Shown one piece after another: positions 55,920 through 64,000 of a stretch of 64,000 nt of DNA (position 1 is its first letter; the number at the start of each line of letters is the position of its first letter). The stretch is from Oscheius onirici. Its lineage: Eukaryota; Nematoda; Chromadorea; Rhabditida; Rhabditidae. The translations under genes and the position numbers were made by a program. The notes beneath the pieces are model-generated. The model saw only the letters and a program-made list of their open reading frames with translations. It did not search any database and was not told where the DNA came from. The stretch covers positions 4,650,001-4,714,000 of the forward strand of contig OW051471.1 in the NCBI GenBank assembly GCA_932521025.1, in the 5' to 3' direction.

Positions 55920-57848
55920 TATTAAAATATCTCTTTTTATCGAAAAACAACATAGGTATGCTTCTAGTGATAGCCTAAGCATTTAACAACACTTTCAGTT
56001 AGGTCTAAGATGTCATAACTTCCTGGCAATCAGTATGCTTTTAGTGAAGACGTTAGTTTCGCGCCGCGAATCGTGGTGAGACGAGGTTATAAAAGCAAAA
56101 AAAATCGAGAGCAGCCAATATTCAAATTATCTAATTGCTAGTTACTAAATTGGTATTTGATGGGCAGTAATAAATCTGTTCCATGTATCATAAAAGAACC
56201 GGCTTTTCTTCAACACTTCCCGAAGGAGGGAGCTCGAAAGTTGAATTGACTGGGGATGGGCTGCTATATCGGAATGTGACTGTGACGGGACTGTACAGGT
56301 GAACATAGGCGTCTACTGCAGTACGACCAAAAACTTGACGTTTTTCCATAAACATTTCGCATTCGTCAAGACCCTTGTAAATATACATGATGAGTGGTTT
56401 GCTGTCTTGTGGAGCCAGTTCAGCTGTTTTCCCGTGTTTGCTTCAAATTGAAGCAGCCTGCCCGTCGTCGAAGCCAGATGGGCATCGACATGAAGAAGCT
56501 TCGGCAGATGACGGTCCACATGGGGACCCATCTGGGGAGCCAGCTGCTCCAAAAGCACTGCCTCTGGCTATTCGTTTTCTTTGAGCTCATAAAGGACTAA
56601 ATGTCAGAGCCATATGGAGAACAGACTGACTACCAGGTGCTATAATGAGTGGCGGCACAACTCTCTTTGTACTCACAGATGTTCCGTCTATACAAGCAGG
56701 ATCTCTTTTACACTTTTTCTGTTTTTGGCGGTATCGTGAGCAGCTGGAGAGCGGTAGTTGTTGTGCTGCATCTGGTATTCTCAGGTTGTCCGGCTCAAAC
56801 TTGCAGAAAAAGACTTTCCCAGACTCGTCATGCCCGAAAAGGAGGACACAGCTGGACAGTCTGTGGGAAACTCTGCCTTATCGAATAGCCATATGTGGTG
56901 TGGCGGCAGCTGTCCCTAATTACCAGCCGCTTCCTCTGGAAGAGAGTACTACTTGGAGATCAATCGTCGAGACCCTAATGACTCTGAAGACTGACAGCCA
57001 TGACAAGCCGCAAAGGAATCTGAAAGAGATAATGGCTGTTGCGTTCCTTCGGCTAGTCCTTAATTGATAGCGATGGTATCCTCTGGAAGAGAGAGCCATC
57101 TGTGAATATCAGCTGCTGCTCGCCAATTCACATCAGCTGCACGGCATATGCCAAAGGGACAGGACCAATCTGCTCCGTGCAGGTGTCTGTAGGCCAGCAG
57201 GTGCCTCCTGGCTCCTGAGAGTCCTTTCTGGAGTACCCGGTGGCGTAACCGACTAAACAAGCCCCAAAAATTATTGTGGATTAAACCATGGGAGAGGCTA
57301 CAGGTGGAGGCATCGGATTACCTGGAGACTGGCTCGAGCTTGTTCCTGTTCGTTGTTCGTGGTCCAGATGGTTTTAGAACGAAACTTTGAAATAGTATAG
57401 AATTGCTCTTTCAACCTACGAGAATAACTAACGTCTTTATAAAGTTATTGTTTCAAAACAAGCGACTCACTGGAGCCTGATTAGTCAACTGCTGTGAAAT
57501 ACTGGTTTCCAAGCAAATATAGTGGCTGTATGCAGTGATTGAGGGTGATTTTCGCAAATAACGCAAACCTTGATATTTTCATAGTCTATCAGAACCCCTT
57601 TCAAAGAAGAAAACCATCAAACGATACATCTTCCTGCTCCCAGGACACCTGCAACTGTCACAAATTACCTAATCGGCGTGTCGGTTTTCCCAAGTCCAAT
57701 CGTCTTTTGTCGCAGGTGTGCTGTCCAGGTGCCAATCGTGGCTCTGCCTTATGGGCACCTGTCAAGGGGCGGGATCTGAAAGAGACAGAGGGCGGGGTCT
57801 CGTCTTCCTTCTGTCGTGCGCGAGCATCCCAATATCTCCTCCTTAGCC
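55920..57848. other. No assigned gene; E-box-rich upstream region of the HLH gene
   Basis: Open frames here (for example minus 56,188-56,388 and plus 56,645-57,067) have no family match and no clear exon structure. CAGCTG occurs at about 56,405, 56,542, 56,741, 56,850, 56,910, 57,105 and 57,130, and CAGGTG/CACCTG at about 56,634, 57,180, 57,198, 57,301, 57,645, 57,714, 57,728 and 57,759. This suggests regulatory DNA rather than coding sequence. Confidence 0.45.
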
Positions 57849-58243
57849 ATGAAGACTGCCCGTGTTGTCCGCGATTCTGCTCCTCCAGTTAGTCCGAAGG
57901 GACGTGTCAGAAAGAGTTCCGAAGAACGACGGGAGAAACAAAAGGTATTACTACTTTGCTTGTTCTTTACTTACTCTTACTTTGTAGGTTGAGTCAACTT
58001 TGAAGAATCTCTTGGGTTCTTCCGAAGACATCTCCCAGCTGGAGCTTGTCCTCTCAGCCATCTCCTACATTCGAGAACTTCAGCAGCAGCTTCTTGACAC
58101 TGATCAGGTAGGCTCTTTGCTCCTTTTTTGTTACTTGGATAGAAATTTATATCTATATTTGACTAAATCTATTGATTCTTTTGCAGGAGAACATTTTGCC
58201 CGAAGGATTCGAGCACCTCTTCGAGAAGACCGTCAAAGCCTAG
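57849..58243 (+). CDS. Small (basic) helix-loop-helix transcription factor
   Basis: A 90-residue protein from three exons that join exactly in phase (57849-57944, 57988-58107, 58187-58243). A basic stretch KGRVRKSSEERREKQK is followed by helix 1 (VESTLKNLL), a short loop (GSSEDISQ), helix 2 (LELVLSAISYIRELQQQL) and a tail ENILPEGFEHLFEKTVKA. The basic region keeps E-R-R but has fewer arginines than strong DNA binders, so E-box binding is possible but not certain. It resembles the proneural/HES end of the HLH family; the subfamily is unclear. It lies in a gene-poor region crowded with E-boxes, and an Id-like HLH gene lies 4 kb to the right. Confidence 0.75.
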
Positions 58244-59006
58244 ATGTCTCTTCGTTTCTTCTTTCTACGGGTCATTGCGGGTCCTTTTCTGATCAGATTT
58301 ACTTTTCAAATTAACTATACTTTTTGTTATTGTGTGAACAGCTGTGAGCCTCGTTTGAATCTAGAGCCCAGAGGGCAGAAGAAGTCTCTCTATTCGGTCC
58401 AGCTGTCATGGCCGGCTGGCACCTGCTTCGTTAGATGCTGGTCCGAGGGAAACCTCCCTCTCTGAATTATGTTCGCCATATGACGCTCGGGGCTACATCT
58501 TCAGATTAGATTGGGCAGCAGACGCCAAATGCGCCAATCTGGGGCTACCATCTCCTCGAAGATTCACTGAATTTGAAGTTTGAATACTCCTCTCTCCAAA
58601 GTGTCCATTGTCTGCTCTTCGGAACTCGCTTATCTGGTCTCCTCCATCTTTATTTCCTCTCGTAAAGTAACTGTCCAGTCATTACCACCAGACCATTGTT
58701 TATGTCGTCAAGTTCTGTGAGAACGTGGTCCCCAGGTGGCGGTATTCTTTTCCCAAGAGGCGTCAAGAGCTAGTCAAGTAGAGAACGCAACAAAGACAAA
58801 GAGACCGACTGGACAAGTAACTCGAGTCCAATTGATTTGTCTTCGGTCAAGTCTCCTAGGAGACGAACCTCTTCGGGCAACATGAGACGTCTTCATCTCT
58901 TCTTTGTCTTCATGGTTTCGCTTGAGGTTTTTGACTGTCGACAAATTGAATCCTGGTGGACATCCTTCGAGAAAAGGACACATGTCACGCAAGTTTTCAT
59001 TTGATT

Positions 59007-59234
59007 ATGACAACTTTTCTGTACAGAACCTTCAAACTGTCAATCGGTTTTTGTCTTTTCTTTGTCATGTTCCTCGTCGCCTACAAAGTCTTTTCGCCAC
59101 AGGTTAGTCAAATGGATCAAATGTCGGTTCAGTTGGATGACGAGGAAGAGTTTTTGAATGATGACGAGGAAGACGATGAGGAAGAGGAAGAAACTGAACA
59201 AATACAGAGAGCAACAGAACTGCAATTAGTATAA
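59007..59234 (+). CDS. Small single-pass membrane protein with acidic tail
   Basis: A 75-residue frame: a short basic N-terminus MTTFLYRTFK, one hydrophobic helix (LSIGFCLFFVMFLVAYKVF), then a strongly acidic tail (DDEEEFLNDDEEDDEEEEET) ending TELQLV. The positive-inside rule predicts the acidic tail outside or in the lumen. No intron is needed. No family is recognised; it may be a real micro-protein or chance. An upstream exon could exist because an in-frame GTG extends it to about 58,956. Confidence 0.4.
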   Translation: MTTFLYRTFKLSIGFCLFFVMFLVAYKVFSPQVSQMDQMSVQLDDEEEFLNDDEEDDEEEEETEQIQRATELQLV

Positions 59235-59351
59235 ACTATCCCTTTATTCGTAGGATTTATTGGGCCAGTTGTTTACGAACCCTGAAGGTCGATGAACACT
59301 CGCTAGCACCTTCCCACAGATTCGGCCCATAAAAGAAATTCTCACGGTGAT

Positions 59352-59393
59352 ATTTGCATCTCTTACTTAGCCACTCTTACGATGCATTTGCAT
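59352..59393. promoter_or_regulatory. Paired octamer (POU-type) sites
   Basis: ATTTGCAT occurs at 59,352-59,359 and again at 59,386-59,393, the second followed by a GATAAG-type GATA site. Octamers bind POU factors such as UNC-86. Two within 42 bp in non-coding DNA near an HLH gene suggest an enhancer; binding is inferred. Confidence 0.4.
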
Positions 59394-61574
59394 GATAAGA
59401 CAGCACATTTGGCGACACCTGTGCGGACCTAATCCCAGAGAGAGTTCTCTGTTGCGCAAGAAGGAGTCGCGTTTCAGCCAATGACTTGTGGACATGTTCG
59501 TTATGTAACAACACTTCTGAACTGCGGGAGGCCGCAAACACGGCACTACTCTTTGTCTACTCCAAATACCTTCGATTTTTGTACTACTTGTCCAGTAGCC
59601 AACAATTTTATTTTACAAAATAATTGCTCTAACTAATTGGTTGCTCTGAAATGCAATAACGGATTACAGTAGCTAAGTAGCCTTTATTCTCTACTCTTCT
59701 GAGACTCCATAATCGAATGATCTTACAGTAACCAGCCGAAAAGAGACTGTCACAAATCTGTCGTGCCGGCTGGCTGTCAAGCGGCGGAATTCTTTTTGCC
59801 TGTCGTGTCTGACAAATTGAACGGCCTCTTGTCGCCTATACAAAAACGAAGGTCAGTCCGGCAGGTCACAGGTGTGCTGTTACTCGTTTACTAGCCGAGA
59901 GAAGAGCCATCACCCGCAGCGATCTCCATTCAAATGGACGACTGACCGTAAATCTCTCACAGAGGACAACTTGTTCCATATGGAGAGAGTGGTAACCCGA
60001 GAGTAGCCTCTTCTCTTTTCGGCCAGAAAAGGTCTTATTGATAGAGCAAACGGTGGATGAGCGGACAGACAAACAGATCCCTAAGACGAGATTTCCCCGT
60101 ACAGGTCGAGGAGACGACCTTCCCAAGGTTCCGCCACATTACCATCGTCTAATGGCTCTGGTATGGCTCCTGGGAATGAAGACGTTTATCTTAACGACTC
60201 TATTTGTCCCTACTTCCGGCCCCTACTGTTCTCATTACTCAACGGACTGATCCGCGACTGTTTTGTTTATACTGGGTCACACAATAGCCTCTCGGATCGA
60301 TGTCAACAGTTGGCCATTCACCTGTTCTCTCGCTCTTGTCTTACGGTAATTGAAGAAGGATCATGGGTGGTTTGGGCGGAAGAGCCAAAGGAAATCCTGT
60401 CACCTACAGGTGCCAATGGCTCACAAAGCCCTCTCGCAGCGGGATGGAATCTGTCCCTCTAATTTGGCTGCTTTGTTGTCTATCGACCAGGGGTCAACAG
60501 GTATAATCCGACCGGAACCACTGATCTGATTTGCGTGTCTTCTTCAGATGTCAGTCAACGCAAAAAGGTTCCTGACACATCTCCTGCCGTGTGCGATACG
60601 ACCTTTGCGGGTCTTTTTGTCACAAAAAGTGCAGACCCTTCCTTCGTTCCCACGATGGATGAAATCGCAGTTGCACCTGAGAGTTTTTCCTTTGTGGGAA
60701 AGCGATTCCTTACACACCATGGGAATCTTTGTCTACGACTGTCAGACGACAACAATTCCGAAAATGTTCGCGCACTGGATGTAGAGCTATGAGCCCAGAA
60801 GAGAGCCGAAAGTGTGGACAGCTGGCGCCTTGAGAGCACATGCTATAATAGGGCAGGTGCCAGCGGCTCAAGCCCTTCTAAGGGCGGTCTGACAAAGGAC
60901 ATAAAATATGCCCGGTGCATGCACAACATTACGCAACAGCTGTCCGAAGAGAGACAAACGCAACATGACCGTTAAAGAGCACCGACAAATAGTTACGCCA
61001 TCCAGACCATCATTTTCAGATCTCTTCTATTTTCTTTTCAGATTTGTAGAGGAAGATTAAGAGGAACGACACAGCTGTCCACACAGTATGACTGTGCGCG
61101 AGATCGAGTTGCGACTGTCGAAAAAAACAGATGATTGGACTGGTTCCTGTGAGGAGATCTGAACACGAATGTCGGTCAGGTGCCTGACATCTAGGTATGT
61201 CCATATGCCTCAGGGCAACTTCCCAAACGGCCGGCTGTCGCCAGCAGCCGGCGGACAGCCGACTAGTCAAAGTGGAACAGGCGTAGAGTTGAGAATTCAT
61301 CTACTAGATATGTACAAAAGTGACCCGAAGTCTTATCACAGTTTGAATCACGTCTTTTCAACTTTTCTGTTCCATTCAGTGTTTCTTCTCCATTGACCGA
61401 CGAGCTGTCTTCCTCGGCTGTGGTGGCTCCACGTGTTGAGGAATCAGTTGACCGAGAACTTCTGGAAATCGCTATAATCAGACTGTTTGAGACTCTTATT
61501 CGCGCAATCTACAGTAATCCCCTTACATAATGAGAAGACCTGACTGTTGCCAATTTTCTGGCAATTCTGGAGGC
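59394..61574. promoter_or_regulatory. Gene-free E-box-rich region between two HLH genes
   Basis: No coding model is convincing; plus-strand frames at 60,163-60,462 and 60,535-60,792 look incidental. CACCTG/CAGGTG at about 59,417, 59,868, 60,319, 60,404, 60,675, 60,855 and 61,177 and CAGCTG at about 60,823, 60,940 and 61,070. CCGGCTG-type repeats occur near 59,765 and 61,220-61,260 (GGCCGGCTGTC, AGCCGGCGGACAGCCG). Confidence 0.4.
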
Positions 61575-62426
61575 TCATCTCAAGAAATCCGAGTCAAGGT
61601 CTCCTCTCAGCACGGGGCCATCAATTAGGGAATGGCCTCGGTTGGCGCAACTCCACCCTGCGCGACAGATAACGAGGCGTAATTGTGAGAGAGCCTCACT
61701 TTACTTTTCAATGCTACTCACCTGAGGGAAGAGTGCCATTGGCTACTCGGGCATGGACTGTGGCCACCAACTGTTGAATGTAGATAGCAGCATTGTGGAC
61801 AGTCTCGGTCGGATTGTTCGCTCGCCTAGTCGACGGCAGAATGGACGAGAGACGACGAAGTTCACGAAGCTCTTCACGAGTGAACGCAGGAGCGGGTGGA
61901 GAGGAGACTGAAAGATTTAAAAGTTGAATGATTTAGGTGCAAAAACCAGCTGTCACACTTTTGAGACAACAGCTGCAGGAAACTTTTGTGGATTGTGTAC
62001 CATTCCTTTAGGCTGAGAACAGAGATTACTATCAGTTTAGGAGCACAGAAACAGTAAAATCATTAGGACTAAACAAGGAGAGGAGATGGTGAGAATAAGC
62101 TATATTACTGTATTGGATTGACAATATTCTGTTCATCAGGAATGGGAAAATAGTCGAGTAGAAACGGACCTTTTTTAGTCTTGGATCCTCCTTGAACTCC
62201 GAGCTTCTTGGGAACCAGTTGTGCTTTGGGGTGCATGTTGCGGAATGGTCGTCTCGTTTGTGGAGGGTAAGGGGCGGAGCTAGAGGGCTGTCGACTGTGC
62301 GCGTAGGGGGTCTGCAAATAGAGAATATTTCTGAAGGGGGAAAATTCTGAGAAGGAGGGGAAGAAGAAGGGACAGCCGGATGGACACATGTGGCTGTCCA
62401 ACGGCTGTGGCCCGGCTGTTCAGCAT
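61575..62426 (-). CDS. Id-like HLH protein lacking a clear basic region
   Basis: Best model: possible start MLNSRATAVGQPH, an exon 62,311-62,170 (TPYAHSRQPSSSAPYPPQTR, ending GVQGGSKTKK), an exon 61,907-61,722 with the HLH, and a short last exon. The HLH reads FTREELRELRRLSSILPS (helix 1 after no basic block), loop TRRANNPTE, and helix 2 TVHNAAIYIQQLVATVHARV. Helix 1 with LxxLxxxLP and helix 2 with xYIxxL match Id/extramacrochaetae proteins, which dimerise but cannot bind DNA. Splice phase at the 262-nt intron is correct. The first exon and the stop are less sure. It lies in opposite orientation 3.3 kb from the first HLH gene's end. Confidence 0.55.
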
Positions 62427-64000
62427 CTGCAACTGCTCGCTTTTTGGCCCTCTGTCTCCGGAATCAGCTGGCGCGGCAGCTGGCAGCAACTGACAAAAGT
62501 AGTCAAGAGTAGACAGTACCCAATGACTTTCTTCGTTCTATTTGAACGATTCTTTCAGATATTTCTGGTTCTTATCGTAGCTCCAGTCTCTCTTCTCTCC
62601 CCCGTAGTTTTTTCCATCCCATTATATGCCGAAGAATGAAATCAATCTCATTGACGTTAGTTTACCTAAAAGTAGTTGATGGGCCACAGTCCCGAGTCAG
62701 CTGTCGTCTCTCTTCCTTCTATGGAACAACTGGCGGACAACTGTGCCATAAACAATGACTTTGCTGCCACAAGCTCTGCCGAGATTGACCATTACGTGTC
62801 AGAATAGTCTCTCTATTATTATGGCTCTAAGACCTGGGGTGACACAATTTATGACTATTTGCTGAGAGTATCATCCAGGGCCGGCCAATTATCGGAGACA
62901 AAAGACGATGGGTGTTTATTCAAGCGGTCACCTCCAAAGACGGTCAGACGAAAGAGGATACGTTCCGCCAGATGTGATGGCAGGAAGTGTACCTGTTTGT
63001 ATCACAGGGCATACATAATTAGAGCCTATTAGGATCGGACTGGCTGGTGTCATTGTTGGATAATTACAGCCGGCGGCTTTTATTCAACAGTCGGCTGACT
63101 CTTTTCATGACCACAATTGGCTGGCCTCTACGCGCGAAAAACTCCCGGGCCATTTCTATTTCCAGAAGAGGAGGCAATTCTGGTTCAGTTGGTCGGATTA
63201 GCGTATAATGAAGACGATTACTCAATGGACAGACTCCCCGTCGTGATTCTCGACGACCAATATGCTAATATGTGGATATGTTAATTCACAGTCGTCACCA
63301 ATCATCTCCCAAATGCCCTCGAGGTAGACTACGGAAGATTCATGAAATATTGTCCCTCGTGTTAGTTCAGAGCCAAACCTTCTACAGAATCTCTCTATGG
63401 GTGGTCTTCTCGCTTCTTTTCAACTCTCCGGGGGTCCAACACAACCTGTTGATATGCTAATTGGCGGAAGAAAGAACACTTAGAGTTTTGTTAATCTGGG
63501 AAACAGAAGCCGAAGAGAAGACTGTTACGCATTGGACTGAGGGCAGAGAAGGATCAGAGTAAGTGTCAATAAAGGCCTCTAATTTGCGGATTAACCTCCT
63601 TTCGTGAGCCGACGAGTGGGAAACACCGGAACCAACAGATGGGAAGAGTACGTAAAGGCGGGAAGAATCAGAGCATGGATAATTGTTCGGACAGATGGCT
63701 GACTGCAGAATATTCTCATTATAGTCATTACTTCTTTCTGAGGAATCGTTTTTGTAGAAAACGGACCTTCTCCGCTTCCGGTCAGTTCCCTGTAGTGGAA
63801 TGTGATACTTGTCAGGTGCTAATCCAATTTGTTTAGTCATGTGGCCATCTGTGCCTCTTGTGAGAGAGCCGCTCTTCTTCATGGACGGTTAATTGGTTCG
63901 AGTGACACCCGATCGAGCCGGCTATGGCAAAAAGCGGAAGCTGACCTCGATTGACTTGTAAAAATCAGACTTGATGCAGCTGTCAGACAAATCCCAGCTG
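62427..64000. other. No gene; upstream region of the Id-like gene
   Basis: No coding region is supported; the minus-strand frame 63,457-63,882 is not recognised. CAGCTG at about 62,465, 62,477, 62,698, 63,979 and 63,996, CAGGTG near 63,814. CGGCTG-type motifs near 62,390-62,420 and 63,071-63,095. Confidence 0.4.

Noticed and set aside
60535-60839. Overlapping plus and minus frames of 78-94 codons
   Set aside because: Three frames are open at once, none has exon signals or a family match, and the region is otherwise motif-rich non-coding DNA.
53649-64000. CRISPR-like or tandem array
   Set aside because: Repeats here are inverted and irregular, with no regular spacer structure, and the genome is eukaryotic.

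Overview
This is a nuclear window from a nematode, most likely a chromadorean. The evidence is a hedgehog-related Wart-domain gene, several serpentine chemoreceptor-type genes, a nematode-type globin, and dense genes whose introns are mostly about 36-50 nt and end in TTTCAG-like acceptors. Most proteins have clear animal relatives. Exon joins were worked out by eye from reading frame, splice signals and family conservation, so gene ends are better supported than every internal junction.

Left third (1-25,000): a neuropeptide-receptor-like GPCR that runs off the left edge, an intronless PH-domain gene, a peptide-type GPCR, a DM9/DUF3421-like protein, a warthog-type hedgehog relative and an SRSX-like receptor. 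Then comes EOGT (ER O-GlcNAc transferase for EGF repeats), whose single large intron holds a complete opposite-strand four-TM gene. It is followed by NudE (dynein regulation), a small coiled-coil gene, a globin, the TREX-2 scaffold SAC3/GANP (mRNA export), FKBP12 and an ANO8-like anoctamin.

Middle (25,000-54,000): a divergent pair of an SH2 tyrosine kinase and a CK1-family kinase, of the kind abundant in nematode sperm. Next are GOLGA7 (palmitoyltransferase cofactor), N-acetylglucosaminyltransferase IV with a retrotransposon in one intron, PhzF, a serpentine receptor, a MAM-repeat secreted protein with a DNA transposon in one intron, another 7TM receptor, germ cell-less, a poorly resolved serine/proline-rich locus, a G-protein gamma subunit, a cysteine-rich protein, an SLC22 transporter, the MYST acetyltransferase MYS-1/Tip60 and the Pur-alpha protein PLP-1.

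Right part (54,000-64,000): gene-poor. It opens with a 1.4-kb nested foldback repeat carrying tRNA-like promoter boxes and a perfect 40-bp palindrome. It then becomes a stretch of nearly 8 kb very rich in E-boxes (CAGCTG, CAGGTG/CACCTG) around two small helix-loop-helix genes, one with a partial basic region and one without (Id-like). This looks like a regulatory landscape for an HLH activator/antagonist pair and is the most interesting system in the window, together with the EOGT nested gene and the layered mobile elements inside introns.
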